From Candidatus Woesearchaeota archaeon (GTDB lineage: Archaea > Nanobdellota > Nanobdellia > Woesearchaeales > GCA-2686295), in NCBI GenBank assembly GCA_937912225.1, contig CALDOJ010000037.1:32585-96584 (forward strand): a stretch of 64,000 bases of DNA, written 5' to 3'. How positions within the stretch are numbered: position 1 is the stretch's first letter; every line of letters starts with the position of its first letter. Below the pieces are notes generated by a model that was given only the letters and a program-made list of their open reading frames with translations, was not told the origin of the DNA and searched no databases. This document shows, one piece after another, positions 9,350 to 19,476 of the stretch. The position numbers and the translations under genes are program-made.

Positions 9350-12046
9350 ATGGAATTTTATAATCAAACACCAGAAGATGTTCTAAAAGAATTAGCTGTT
9401 AATCCAGAAGAAGGGTTGTCTGAAGAAAGCGTTCATAAACGACAAGAAAAATATGGCTTTAATGAGTTAATTCAAAAGGTGAAAATTAATCCCATAGTAT
9501 TATTTCTTAATCAATTCAAAAGTTTTATTATTTACATTTTGTTATTTGCGGTTGTTGTATCGTTTTTAGCCGGAGAAGTATCTGATGCAATTGTTGTACT
9601 TATAATTCTAGTATTTAATGCAGTTTTTGGTTTTGTTCAAGAATTCAAAGCTGAAAAAGCAATTGATGCATTAAAAAAGTTATCAGGTCTAAAATCAAAA
9701 GTTATTCGTGATGGAAAAACTATTATGATTGAAACTAAGGATTTAGTGCCTGGTGATATTGTATTATTAGAAGAAGGAAATAAAATTCCTGCTGATTCTA
9801 GAATAATTGAAGCAACTTCTTTACAAGTCTCAGAAGCCTCACTTACAGGAGAATCAGTTCCTGTATCAAAAAAGATTGAAGCCATAATTGGTGAATTACT
9901 TATTCAAGATAGAAAAAACATGTTGTTTTCAGGAACAACTATTACTAAAGGAAAATGCAAAGTTGTAATTACACAAACCGGAATGGAAACTCAAATCGGT
10001 AAAATTGCGGGTATGATTTCTGAAGCTGGAGAACCACCAACACCTCTTCAAGAAAAACTTGAAGCGCTTGGTAAAAAGATAGGGTTGGTTACTATTATTG
10101 TTTGTATACTTGTTTTTTTTGCAGGAATTTTAAAAGATAATTTATTTCAAGTTTTAATGACTGAAGGACTAGTTGCATTTATTCTTGGTTCAAAGGAATG
10201 GTTAATGACTGCAGTATCTTTAGCTGTAGCAGCTGTTCCTGAAGGTTTACCTGCAATTGTTACAATTGCCTTAGCCATTGGTGTTCAAAAAATGGTTAAG
10301 AAGAATGCTCTTGTACGAAGGTTGCCTAGTGTTGAAACACTTGGCGGAGCAACAGTTATTTGTTCTGATAAAACTGGCACTTTAACAAAGAATGAAATGA
10401 CTGTTCGAAAAGCATACTTGGACCATGACTTATATGAAATTGAAGGCGAAGGTTATGGATTTGATGGGAAAGTTCTTTTGAACGGAACACCTATTGATGC
10501 AAATTCAAAATTTATATTTAAAATAGGGGCTTTATGTAATGACTCAACTGTTGATTTTGAAGATGGTAGTCCTATAACAACTGGCGACCCTACTGAAATT
10601 GCTTTAGTTGTAAGTGCTGAAAAAGCAGGTTTTAACACAGAAGATTTAAGACGAGAATGGATTAGAACTGGTGAAGAACCGTTTGATTCAATAAGAAAAT
10701 TAATGAGTACTGTAAATAAAGATCCAGAATCTAAAAAAGAATATGTCTTTACTAAAGGAGCACTTGAATCTGTTCTTGGAGTTTGTAATAAAATACAACT
10801 TAATGGCGAGGTAAGAGATATAACTCCTGAAGATAAGAAAAAATTTATAGAAAAAAATAATGATTTAGCCGATCAAGCACTTAGAGTTTTAGGATTTGCG
10901 TATAAAGAATATAATAAAGGCGATGAAATTGAATCTGATTTAATATTTGTTGGATTACAAGGAATGATTGATCCTCCGCATCCAGAAGTTAAAGGTTCAA
11001 TTCAAAAATGTAGGGATGCAGGTATTCGAGTCATGATGATTACTGGTGATAACCGACATACTGCTCAAGCAATTGCTAAAGAAATTGGAATTATGGGCGG
11101 ATCTATGAATGGAGCTGATTTTGCAAAACTAACTCACAATGAAAAATTAAATGCTATTAAAGAAATATCAGTGTTTTCAAGAGTTGAACCAGCTCACAAG
11201 ATGGATATTGTAACCATGCTTAAAGAACAAGGCGAAGTAGTTGCTATGACTGGGGATGGTGTAAATGATGCGCCAGCAATAAAAGGCGCAGACCTTGGAA
11301 TTTCTATGGGTATTTCTGGAACTGATGTTACAAAAGAAGCTAGCGACATGGTTTTATTAGATGATAATTTTACAACTATTGTAAATGCTGTTGAAGAAGG
11401 CAGAGGTATTTATCAGAACATCACTAAATTTGTAAACTATTTATTATCCTGTAATTTGGCCGAAGTATTGGTTATTTTCTTTGCAATAATATTTGGTTGG
11501 CCTTTACCAATGACTGCCATTATGATTCTTTGGATGAACTTAGTGACTGACGGATTACCAGCTCTTGCTTTAAGTGTTGATCCTAAACCTAAAGATATTA
11601 TGAAACGACCACCTATTGATCCAAAAGAAGGTATTATGACTAAATCAATGGTTTTTAACATTGGTTATGTATCATCTATTATTAGTGTTGGAGTCTTAGG
11701 TCTTTTTTTCTGGGCAATGAGCAATTATGAAGGAACAACTGGTTACTTAGAACATATTCAAACTATTGCATTTACTGCTCTAATTATGACTGAACTTGTA
11801 AGAATTTATTCTATAAGGTCAGATTATCATGTTGAAGTCTTTAGCAATAAATACTTGATTTGGGCGATTTTGTTTTCAATCGGATTACAAATTTTAGTCA
11901 TATACAGTCCAATTAGTAATTTCTTTGGAACCTTTGCTTTGAACGGTTTAGATTGGGGTTTAATCTTTGGAATGAGTATTGGAGTCTTTATTCTTGACCG
12001 AATTGGAAGATTTGTTAAGAATTACTTTAATTGGTTTAAAGCTTGA
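9350..12046 (+). CDS. P-type Ca2+-transporting ATPase (type II)
   Basis: 898 residues from ATG 9350; a GTG three bases upstream is an alternative. The domain order is cation-ATPase N domain, M1-M2, actuator loop with TGESVPVS, M3-M4, phosphorylation motif SDKTGTLTKNE, ATP domain with MITGDNRHTAQA and TGDGVNDAPAIK, then M5-M10. M4 contains AVPEGLPAIVT and M6 NLVTDGLPA, the residues that bind Ca2+ in SERCA/PMCA-like pumps. It is therefore probably a Ca2+ (or Mn2+) exporter and clearly differs from the second P-ATPase at 22773. It is a single-gene transcription unit. Confidence 0.92.
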   Translation: MEFYNQTPEDVLKELAVNPEEGLSEESVHKRQEKYGFNELIQKVKINPIVLFLNQFKSFIIYILLFAVVVSFLAGEVSDAIVVLIILVFNAVFGFVQEFKAEKAIDALKKLSGLKSKVIRDGKTIMIETKDLVPGDIVLLEEGNKIPADSRIIEATSLQVSEASLTGESVPVSKKIEAIIGELLIQDRKNMLFSGTTITKGKCKVVITQTGMETQIGKIAGMISEAGEPPTPLQEKLEALGKKIGLVTIIVCILVFFAGILKDNLFQVLMTEGLVAFILGSKEWLMTAVSLAVAAVPEGLPAIVTIALAIGVQKMVKKNALVRRLPSVETLGGATVICSDKTGTLTKNEMTVRKAYLDHDLYEIEGEGYGFDGKVLLNGTPIDANSKFIFKIGALCNDSTVDFEDGSPITTGDPTEIALVVSAEKAGFNTEDLRREWIRTGEEPFDSIRKLMSTVNKDPESKKEYVFTKGALESVLGVCNKIQLNGEVRDITPEDKKKFIEKNNDLADQALRVLGFAYKEYNKGDEIESDLIFVGLQGMIDPPHPEVKGSIQKCRDAGIRVMMITGDNRHTAQAIAKEIGIMGGSMNGADFAKLTHNEKLNAIKEISVFSRVEPAHKMDIVTMLKEQGEVVAMTGDGVNDAPAIKGADLGISMGISGTDVTKEASDMVLLDDNFTTIVNAVEEGRGIYQNITKFVNYLLSCNLAEVLVIFFAIIFGWPLPMTAIMILWMNLVTDGLPALALSVDPKPKDIMKRPPIDPKEGIMTKSMVFNIGYVSSIISVGVLGLFFWAMSNYEGTTGYLEHIQTIAFTALIMTELVRIYSIRSDYHVEVFSNKYLIWAILFSIGLQILVIYSPISNFFGTFALNGLDWGLIFGMSIGVFILDRIGRFVKNYFNWFKA

Positions 12047-12057
12047 ATATGCAAAAG

Positions 12058-12068
12058 TTTATATATTA
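12058..12068 (+). promoter_or_regulatory. TATA box of the PEP synthase gene
   Basis: TTTATATATTA about 45 nt upstream of the TTG start. It predicts a leader of some 20 nt carrying the GAGGTG ribosome binding site at 12094-12099. Confidence 0.6.
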
Positions 12069-12107
12069 TAGTATCAGATTCTATACTAAAAGAGAGGTGT
12101 TATTAAT

Positions 12108-14516
12108 TTGGAAGATAGTCAACAATTTATTCTGTGGTTTGATCAGTTAGGTATAGAAGATGTTCCTATAGTTGGTGGAAAGAATGCTAGCTTAGGTGAA
12201 ATGTATCAAAATTTAACTAAGAAAGGTGTAACTGTTCCTAATGGATTTGCAGTTACTGCTTATGCTTATCGTTATCTTTTAGAAAAAACTGGTGCAAAAG
12301 AAAAAATTGTGGAACTTTTATCCGGACTTAATACTAAAGACTTGCATAATCTCGAAGAGCGAGGGCATAAAGTTCGATCTTTAATAAGAAACTTAGAGTT
12401 TCCACTAGAATTGCGAGATGCGATTATTGAAGGTTACAAGCATCTTGAAAAAGAATATGGTGACCACACTGATGTCGCTGTTAGAAGTAGTGCAACAGCA
12501 GAAGACTTACCTGATGCTAGTTTTGCAGGACAACAAGAAACTTATCTAAATATTCATGGTTATGAAGAAATAATTGACGCTTGCAAATTGTGCTTTGCTT
12601 CACTTTTCACAAACAGAGCTATTAGTTATCGAGAAGATAAAAATTTTGATCATTTTTCAATCGCATTAAGTATTGGTGTTCAAAAAATGGTTCGGTCAGA
12701 CCGAGCTTGTTCTGGAGTCATGTTTTCAATTGATACTGAGTCAGGTTTTAAAGACGCAATTTTTATTACATCTGCTTATGGACTTGGAGAAAACGTTGTT
12801 CAAGGAGCAGTTAATCCTGACGAGTTTTATGTTCATAAACCAACACTTAAACAAGGTTTTAGACCTATTATTATGAAGAAAGTTGGTCGTAAAGCTATCA
12901 AAATGATTTATACAACAGATAGTAAACATCCTGTAAAAAATGTTCCTGTTGCTGAAGCTGACCAGAAAAATTATGCTATAAATGATGATGAAGTTTTAGA
13001 ATTAGCCAGAATGGCTCAAACTATTGAAGATCATTATTCAGAAAAAGCAGGTCATTTTAAACCAATGGATATGGAGTGGGCAAAAGATGGTATTACGGGA
13101 CAATTATTTATTGTTCAAGCACGACCAGAAACTGTTCAATCACAAAAAGATGCATCTCTTCTTAGAACTTATATTTTAAAACAAACCGGAGATATTGCAA
13201 TCCTTGGTAAATCTGTTGGTGCAAAAATTGGTCATGGAAAAGCTAATGTAATCAAGGATGTTCATCAAATTCATGATTTTAAAGAAGGAGAAGTTTTAGT
13301 TACTGACATGACTGATCCTGATTGGGAACCAATTATGAAAATCGCATCCGCCATTGTTACTAACCGTGGTGGAAGGACTTGTCACGCAGCAATTATTAGC
13401 CGAGAGTTAGGTATTCCTTGTGTTGTTGGAACAAAAGAAGGAACTGAAGCGATTCAGTCTGGCGAAGATATAACTGTTGATTGCTCGCAAGGAGCTGAAG
13501 GTAATGTTTACAGAGGAATTTTAGAGTTTGAAATTGAAGAAACTAAACTTGATGGGATTCCAGAAACTAAAACTAAAATCATGATGAACTTGGCAGCACC
13601 TGATCAAGCATTTGAACAAAGTTTTATTCCAAATTCAGGAGTTGGCCTTGCTCGTGAAGAGTTTGTAATTAATTCTTATATTAAAGTTCATCCGCTTGCA
13701 TTGTTAAAATTTGATGAATTACAAGATCCTGAAGTTAAGAAAAAAGTTGCAGAAATTGCTTATGGTTATGAAGATAAAGCACAGTTCTTTGTTGATAAAT
13801 TGGCTGAAGGAATTGGTATGATTGCAGCGGCTTTTTATCCAAAAAAAGTGATAGTTAGACTATCTGACTTTAAATCAAATGAATATGCTAATTTAATTGG
13901 TGGAAGACAGTTTGAACCAGTTGAAGACAATCCGATGATTGGTTGGAGAGGAGCAAGTCGTTATTATTCTGAAAATTACAAAGAAGCATTTGGTCTTGAA
14001 TGTAAAGCTTTTTTAAAAGTTCGAAATGAGATGGGGCTTACAAATGTAGAAGTTATGATTCCATTTCCAAGAACAATAACTGAAGTTCAAAAAGTTAAAC
14101 AAACAATGGCTGACTTTGGTTTGAAACATGGTGAGAACGGACTAAGGATTATTGGGATGTGTGAAATTCCTTCAAATGTAATTTTAGCTGAAGAATTCTT
14201 AGAAGAAGTTGATGGCTTTAGCATCGGAACAAATGATTTAACTCAGTTAACGCTTGGAGTTGATAGGGATTCTGAATTAGTTGCGCATGTTTATGATGAA
14301 CGAGACCCAGCTGTTAAAAAACTAGTTAAGCAAGTAATTGAAGTTTGTAATGCAAAAGGTAAATATATTGGGATTTGCGGTCAAGCACCTAGTGACTATC
14401 AAGAGTTTGCAGAGTTTGTAGTTGAATGTGGTATTCAAACAATGAGTTTAAACCCTGATACTATTATTAAAACGACACTTGCAATTGCAGAGTTAGAGAA
14501 AAAACTTGGTTTATAG
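12108..14516 (+). CDS. ppsA: Phosphoenolpyruvate synthase (pyruvate, water dikinase)
   Basis: 802 residues, normal for PpsA. It makes PEP from pyruvate and ATP with release of AMP and phosphate. The three domains are PPDK_N ATP-grasp (GGKNASLGEM; VRSSATAEDLPDASFAGQQE), the swivel domain with catalytic His426 in [16 protein letters not shown], and the C-terminal PEP/pyruvate barrel ending near GICGQAPSD with the conserved cysteine. I chose the TTG start because GAGGTG lies 8 nt before it and the product then starts at the right place. It is the canonical member against which the incomplete relatives at 27293, 32417, 36212 and 37729 can be compared. Confidence 0.95.
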   Translation: MEDSQQFILWFDQLGIEDVPIVGGKNASLGEMYQNLTKKGVTVPNGFAVTAYAYRYLLEKTGAKEKIVELLSGLNTKDLHNLEERGHKVRSLIRNLEFPLELRDAIIEGYKHLEKEYGDHTDVAVRSSATAEDLPDASFAGQQETYLNIHGYEEIIDACKLCFASLFTNRAISYREDKNFDHFSIALSIGVQKMVRSDRACSGVMFSIDTESGFKDAIFITSAYGLGENVVQGAVNPDEFYVHKPTLKQGFRPIIMKKVGRKAIKMIYTTDSKHPVKNVPVAEADQKNYAINDDEVLELARMAQTIEDHYSEKAGHFKPMDMEWAKDGITGQLFIVQARPETVQSQKDASLLRTYILKQTGDIAILGKSVGAKIGHGKANVIKDVHQIHDFKEGEVLVTDMTDPDWEPIMKIASAIVTNRGGRTCHAAIISRELGIPCVVGTKEGTEAIQSGEDITVDCSQGAEGNVYRGILEFEIEETKLDGIPETKTKIMMNLAAPDQAFEQSFIPNSGVGLAREEFVINSYIKVHPLALLKFDELQDPEVKKKVAEIAYGYEDKAQFFVDKLAEGIGMIAAAFYPKKVIVRLSDFKSNEYANLIGGRQFEPVEDNPMIGWRGASRYYSENYKEAFGLECKAFLKVRNEMGLTNVEVMIPFPRTITEVQKVKQTMADFGLKHGENGLRIIGMCEIPSNVILAEEFLEEVDGFSIGTNDLTQLTLGVDRDSELVAHVYDERDPAVKKLVKQVIEVCNAKGKYIGICGQAPSDYQEFAEFVVECGIQTMSLNPDTIIKTTLAIAELEKKLGL

Positions 14517-14551
14517 TAATATTTAATAACTTCTTTTCCTTTCTTTATTTT

Positions 14552-15247
14552 ATGCGATTAGCGATGTTAGATTTTGATATTACTTTATCTAAAGATTATT
14601 CTATGAACTTATTTTCCAATTTTTTGTATGAGAATAAACGTATGATGAATCTTCATGTCCAGCGTCAAGCTATTTTAGAAAAATATTTTTCTAAACAAAT
14701 GTCTTTTGATGAAATGAGCGAACAACTTCCTTATCTTTGGGCTAGTTCTTTGAAAGATACTTCTGTTAAAGGTTTAGAAGTTTTAGCTTCTGAGTTTTTT
14801 CCAATATTAAAAAAAGAAATTCATGATTCCTCTTATGAACTTATTAATTTATTGAAAGCTAATGGTTATTATACTGTTATTATTTCGGCTGCAGCTTATG
14901 AAATTATTTCTTTAGCAGGACAAGACTTAGGTGTTCATGAAACTCGTGCTATGAAAATTGGTTCATCTTATGGTTTTTATAGTGGTCGTTTTGAAAATAA
15001 TATTTCTTTACCAGGCGGAAAGAAAAAAGAAGCAATGCCATTGTTAAGAACTTATGGAGTTAAAGGGTCGTTTTCTTTTGGAGATTCAAAACAAGATCTT
15101 GGAATGATGGAACCGGTTGAACACGCAATTGCTTTAAATCCAAATAAAGAATTAATAGATATTGCTAATGAAAAAAATTGGCCTATTATGACTTATGAAA
15201 ATGTGGTTCCTGAAGTCGAGAAAATTCTAAAGGCAAAAACTATATAA
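14552..15247 (+). CDS. HAD-superfamily phosphatase (phosphoserine-phosphatase-like, IB)
   Basis: 231 residues. The HAD motif I, DFDITLSKD, sits at residues 7-15 (nucleophile Asp7). Motif II is IISAAAYE and motif IV is FGDSKQDLGMME. The cap region is helical, as in subfamily IB phosphoserine-phosphatase-like enzymes. The substrate is unknown. It lies between ppsA and eno with only short gaps, so a shared transcript is possible. Confidence 0.8.
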   Translation: MRLAMLDFDITLSKDYSMNLFSNFLYENKRMMNLHVQRQAILEKYFSKQMSFDEMSEQLPYLWASSLKDTSVKGLEVLASEFFPILKKEIHDSSYELINLLKANGYYTVIISAAAYEIISLAGQDLGVHETRAMKIGSSYGFYSGRFENNISLPGGKKKEAMPLLRTYGVKGSFSFGDSKQDLGMMEPVEHAIALNPNKELIDIANEKNWPIMTYENVVPEVEKILKAKTI

Positions 15248-15271
15248 AGGCAAAGGTTAACTATTTTTTCT

Positions 15272-16528
15272 ATGTATAAAATAAGAGGTGTGAAGGCTCG
15301 TCAAGTATTAGATTCTAGAGGTAACCCTACTATTGAAGCAGATGTTTGGGCAGGAGATATTTTCGCACTAGCAATGGTTCCATCAGGTGCCAGTACTGGT
15401 AAACATGAAGCCCTCGAGCTTCGTGATGGCGGTAAAAAATTTGGTGGAAAAGGAGTACAAAAAGCTATTGATAATGTTAATAAAAAAATTGCAAAAGTGT
15501 TAATTGGTATGGATGTTCGAAAACAAGAAGATATTGATCGTGCAATGCTTGAACTTGACAGTACAAAAAATAAATCTAAACTTGGAGCGAATGCAATTCT
15601 TGGTGTGAGCTTGGCTTGTGCAAGAGCAGCAGCTGACCTTCAAGGAATGAATCTTTACGAATACATTGGTTCTTTAGTTGGAAATGATAACTTTACTTTA
15701 CCTGTTCCTTTCATGAATATAATTAATGGCGGTTTACATGCTGATAATGGACTTGATTTTCAAGAATACATGATTGTTCCGATGGGAAAAACTTTGCATG
15801 AATCATTAAGAATGGCCACTGAAACATATCATGAACTAAAGAATGTTTTGAAAAAGAGAGAATTTTCAACAGGTGTTGGTGATGAAGGAGGATTTGCTCC
15901 TAATATGAAATATTATAGTGAACCTTTAGATTTAATTATGACTGCAATTAACAATTTAGGTTATGGTAAAAAGATTAAATTAGCTATGGATGTTGCTGCG
16001 TCAGATTTTTATAAAAAAGGAAAATATGTTGTTAATGGAAAATCATACTCTGCTGATGAAATGATTGACATATATTCTGGTTTAGTAAAGTCTTATCCTA
16101 TAATTTCAATCGAAGACCCCTTCCAAGAAGACGATTTTAAATCATTTGTTGATTTTACAAAAAAACAAGGTAAAAAAATAAGAATTGTAGGTGATGATTT
16201 GCTCGTTACTAATATTGAACGTTTGAAAAAAGGAATCACACTTAATGCTTGTAATACTTTGTTGTTAAAAGTTAATCAAATTGGAACTTTATCAGAAGCC
16301 TTAAGAGCTGCAAACATGGCTAAAAAGAATAATTGGGATATAATGGTAAGTCATCGAAGTGGTGAAACCGAAGATTCATTTATTGCAGATCTTGCTGTAG
16401 GACTTGGTTGTGGAATGATTAAGGCTGGTGCTCCTTGTAGGGGCGAAAGAACTGCGAAATATAATCAACTTTTACGAATAGAGGATTTTTTAGGCAAAAA
16501 AGCTGTTTATAGTAGAAAACTTTTTTAA
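15272..16528 (+). CDS. eno: Enolase
   Basis: 418 residues, full length. It interconverts 2-phosphoglycerate and PEP. Seen are SRGNPTIEADV at the N-terminus, GDEGGFAPN (general acid/base region), metal-ligand regions MDVAASDFYKKG, SIEDPFQEDD and VGDDLLVTN, the catalytic lysine in LLLKVNQIGT, and SHRSGETEDSFIADLAVG. It works directly beside PEP synthase in gluconeogenesis. Confidence 0.96.
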   Translation: MYKIRGVKARQVLDSRGNPTIEADVWAGDIFALAMVPSGASTGKHEALELRDGGKKFGGKGVQKAIDNVNKKIAKVLIGMDVRKQEDIDRAMLELDSTKNKSKLGANAILGVSLACARAAADLQGMNLYEYIGSLVGNDNFTLPVPFMNIINGGLHADNGLDFQEYMIVPMGKTLHESLRMATETYHELKNVLKKREFSTGVGDEGGFAPNMKYYSEPLDLIMTAINNLGYGKKIKLAMDVAASDFYKKGKYVVNGKSYSADEMIDIYSGLVKSYPIISIEDPFQEDDFKSFVDFTKKQGKKIRIVGDDLLVTNIERLKKGITLNACNTLLLKVNQIGTLSEALRAANMAKKNNWDIMVSHRSGETEDSFIADLAVGLGCGMIKAGAPCRGERTAKYNQLLRIEDFLGKKAVYSRKLF

Positions 16529-16550
16529 TTCTAAAGTCTTAGGATGATTT

Positions 16551-17135
16551 ATGAAAGTAAAATCTATCAAACCAGATATCAGAAAAGTCTTCTTAGTTAA
16601 TTTATTCAAAATATTTGGTGCAGCTATTTTAATAGTGCTTGTTTTAGTTCTTTTACATTTTACGGCAGGCCTTGATATGTTTATCGAAATATTTGCAACA
16701 TTTGGATTAGAAATAATAGCTGCTGAAGCTTTAGTTTGGTTTATCATTGCAATTATAGTTTTATCAATAGTTGTTTTGTTTGTGAATTATTTAGTTTTAT
16801 TGAATGTAAAGTATGAGTTCTATGAAGATAAAATGGTGATTTACAAAAACTCAATGTTGATTTTTACAAATTCAACAGACATTCCTTACCGACAAATATC
16901 AAAAGTTACTTTCAATGCAGACGGTTTTCTAAATACTTTATTTAATACTGGTTCTGTTTATTTAGATTTAAGCACTATGGGTTTGCCAGTTATGGAATTA
17001 GAATTCATCGATCGTGTTGCGGAATCAGCTCGTTATATACAGGATGTTATTAGAGCTCATCTTGCAAAAGTTCAAGCAGAGTATACTGAAAAATATAAAA
17101 TTGACGGGATTCTAGACAAAGGAAAATTTATCTAA
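16551..17135 (+). CDS. Membrane protein with bacterial-type PH domain (bPH2)
   Basis: 194 residues. Two hydrophobic segments (about 18-42 and 50-85) precede a beta-rich domain (YEFYEDKMVIYKNSML, then DIPYRQISKVTFNADGF) typical of bPH2/DUF304 proteins. The function of these proteins is not established. It follows eno by 22 bases. An antisense frame over its start is only a shadow. Confidence 0.75.
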   Translation: MKVKSIKPDIRKVFLVNLFKIFGAAILIVLVLVLLHFTAGLDMFIEIFATFGLEIIAAEALVWFIIAIIVLSIVVLFVNYLVLLNVKYEFYEDKMVIYKNSMLIFTNSTDIPYRQISKVTFNADGFLNTLFNTGSVYLDLSTMGLPVMELEFIDRVAESARYIQDVIRAHLAKVQAEYTEKYKIDGILDKGKFI

Positions 17136-17144
17136 TACAAAAAG

Positions 17145-17153
17145 TTTATATAC
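17145..17153 (+). promoter_or_regulatory. TATA box of the MIP18-family gene
   Basis: TTTATATAC centred about 26 nt before ATG 17175, giving a leaderless or near-leaderless transcript. Confidence 0.6.
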
Positions 17154-17174
17154 TCATTATAGTAAATATTTCTT

Positions 17175-17471
17175 ATGACAACCAAAGACATTGTGATGAA
17201 AACTTTAAAGAAAGTAGTAGACCCTGAACTAGGTTTGGGTTTAGTTGATTTAGGGCTTATTTATGGTGTTAAAATAAATGATGCTGAAGTATCTATTGAT
17301 TTAACTTTGACTTCTCCTGGTTGTCCTATTGCATCAGAAATAATGGGTGATATTGAAAAAGTGCTTTTAAAATTAAAAGGTGTTTCTAAAGTAGATGTTA
17401 ATTTAGTATTTGATCCTCCTTGGACTCCTGAAAAAATGTCTGCAGAAGCAAGAGCGGAATTAGGGTTTTAA
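17175..17471 (+). CDS. MIP18 / DUF59 family iron-sulfur assembly protein
   Basis: 98 residues. The DPELGLGLVDLGLIYGV motif and LTSPGCPIASEI with the conserved cysteine identify the MIP18/PaaD/SufT family. These proteins assist Fe-S cluster assembly or delivery. The C-terminal DPPWTPEKMSAEARAELG is also typical. It overlaps the convergent nth gene by 4 bases; endonuclease III is itself a 4Fe-4S protein. Confidence 0.88.
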   Translation: MTTKDIVMKTLKKVVDPELGLGLVDLGLIYGVKINDAEVSIDLTLTSPGCPIASEIMGDIEKVLLKLKGVSKVDVNLVFDPPWTPEKMSAEARAELGF

Positions 17472-18127
17472 CGACTTTTCTTCACATCGATTTTTGGACA
17501 AAGTTTTTCTATAGGACAAATACTACACTTTGGACTAATTGGAACACAAAGATTTTGACCATAAGCAACCAGTATATCATTGTATATAATCCAATATTTT
17601 AAAGGTAATATGTCTCTTAATGCAAACTCTGTATCGTGAGGATTTTTTGTTTTTACATATCCAAATCGATTACTAATTCGATGTACATGTGTGTCAACGC
17701 AAATTGCTGGCTTATCATATCCTTGACCTATAACTAGATTGGCAGTTTTTCTACCTATGCCTTTTATTTTTAGAAGTTCATCAAGGTCATCAGGAACAAT
17801 TGAATTATGTTGTTTTACTAAAATATTACAAGTATCAATAATTGTTTTAGCTTTAGTTTTGTAAAATCCTGCAGGATAAATTGCTTTTTCAACTGCTTTA
17901 ATACTAATTTTAGCCATCTCTTTTGGAGTTGTTGCAAGTTCAAATATTCTATTAGTTCCTGCTTCAGTTACATCATCTTTTGTTCGCAAACTAATAATTG
18001 TAGAAATAAGAATTTTAAAAGGGTTTTTCCCCTCATTAGTAATTTTAGTAACTATTGGAGTTTTATATTCTTTAACTTTATTACCAAGAATCTTGACAAC
18101 TTCGTCAATGTTGTTATTGTTAATCAT
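17468..18127 (-). CDS. nth: Endonuclease III
   Basis: 219 residues. DNA glycosylase/AP-lyase for oxidised pyrimidines. The helix-hairpin-helix LLKIKGIGRKTANLVIG contains the catalytic lysine, and VDTHVHRISNRFG contains the catalytic aspartate. The C-terminal cysteines (LCVPISPKCSICPIEKLCP) hold the 4Fe-4S cluster. Complete, with a normal length. Confidence 0.93.
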   Translation of the reverse strand: MINNNNIDEVVKILGNKVKEYKTPIVTKITNEGKNPFKILISTIISLRTKDDVTEAGTNRIFELATTPKEMAKISIKAVEKAIYPAGFYKTKAKTIIDTCNILVKQHNSIVPDDLDELLKIKGIGRKTANLVIGQGYDKPAICVDTHVHRISNRFGYVKTKNPHDTEFALRDILPLKYWIIYNDILVAYGQNLCVPISPKCSICPIEKLCPKIDVKKSR

Positions 18128-18202
18128 AAAATAAAGATTGTAGAACGAGTTTTAAAGGTTGTTATAAAAAAAAAAATAAAAAAAATAATAAGCTAAAAAA
18201 TT

Positions 18203-19324
18203 TTATTCTTGAGCTTCGTCAGGTTGTGTTGATGTTAAGAACTTGTACCAAGGTCTTTTAAAGTCAAGAACGTCGCCTGTGTCTGCATCGATGTGTGCTT
18301 GATATTTCATATTCATTGGAATAAAACCTAAAAATTTACCTTTCTTTACTTTGTTTAATTCATAAATTGGTTTTTCCATATCTTTAATTTCAATATCATC
18401 GAATTTTTCACCAAGAACTGCGATTGCTTTTTCAGATGCGGTTGAAGGCATTACTTTGATAAGTTTTTCTTCGCCATTTTCATTAGTAATGTATAAACCT
18501 TTAGTGTCAACTCTTAAAGATTTTCTAGTTTGAACGGTTACATTGCCATCTTCAACATAGTTCATGATTTGTTCTTTATCAGTTCGAAACTTCATCATTC
18601 TTTCACCAACAGGAACTTCCATTCCTTCTTGAAGATCTGAATGAACTTCTTCAAAACGTTCTGCGTTTCCTTGTTTTGCTCTTAACATTTTTTGTCCTGG
18701 AACCATTTTGAAACTTTCATATTCTTCTTCCATTCCTTCTGAATTAGTCATTCTAAATGCGTGTTCAGTAGGTGCAATTGTTGGTTTTCTTATTTGTTTA
18801 ATTGGTGCTTGTCTAGGTTCAGGTTCAAAAATACAAGGACCTCCTTCAACAGTTCCACATAATGGTTCTAAATGTCTTTTTACATAGAATATTGGTACTT
18901 CACCATCGCTTGTTGCAGTGTAAGTTATTTCATATCCCATTAAGTTTTCACTATATCCTTCATCAATAGTTATTTCTCTTTTAGGATTTTTATTTATTCT
19001 TGCATCTCCAACTACAACTAAGTGAGCTGTTCTTCCTATGTCTTCATCATCAGTAGTTTGTTGATATAATAAAGATCTTAACTGAATACTTAAACCAGTT
19101 TTTTCAATGTTAACAGTTTCTCCTTGAAGAATCTTAAACTTCTCTTCAAGACCATAACTTCTTGGTTCTGCAGTGTTTTGTATTGCAGTTAGTTTTGTTG
19201 TTGGTTCTACAACGTTTTGTGTTGCAGACAATTTTGTTTCTTCTGCGCTGACCCAAGGCATTATCGCAACCATTAATACTAATAAGGTTGCAAAAATCTT
19301 GAATCCTAAATTTGTTTTTTTCAT
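18203..19324 (-). CDS. Secreted or membrane-anchored protein with possible PepSY-like C-terminus
   Basis: 373 residues. An N-terminal signal peptide (FATLLVLMVAIMPWVSA) is followed by a tandem repeat of about 12 residues (KLSATQNVVEPT / KLTAIQNTAEP, residues ~30-53). The rest is beta-rich. The end, YQAHIDADTGDVLDFKRPW, resembles a PepSY domain, which is only a suggestion. CGGAGG precedes the ATG on the minus strand and a TATA-like element lies near 19380. Probably an abundant envelope protein of this lineage; its function is unknown. Confidence 0.65.
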   Translation of the reverse strand: MKKTNLGFKIFATLLVLMVAIMPWVSAEETKLSATQNVVEPTTKLTAIQNTAEPRSYGLEEKFKILQGETVNIEKTGLSIQLRSLLYQQTTDDEDIGRTAHLVVVGDARINKNPKREITIDEGYSENLMGYEITYTATSDGEVPIFYVKRHLEPLCGTVEGGPCIFEPEPRQAPIKQIRKPTIAPTEHAFRMTNSEGMEEEYESFKMVPGQKMLRAKQGNAERFEEVHSDLQEGMEVPVGERMMKFRTDKEQIMNYVEDGNVTVQTRKSLRVDTKGLYITNENGEEKLIKVMPSTASEKAIAVLGEKFDDIEIKDMEKPIYELNKVKKGKFLGFIPMNMKYQAHIDADTGDVLDFKRPWYKFLTSTQPDEAQE

Positions 19325-19476
19325 TTTTTATTTACCTCCGCAAATCTTTGTTTGCTTAAGGGTTATTAAGTGAGTCCAATATATAATGTTTGGGCGGTCT
19401 TAAAAGCTAGAAAAAAGACCAAAAGGCTTTATTTTAAGAAAAAACGATTAATTTAAGTCCAATTATCAAAAGAAGG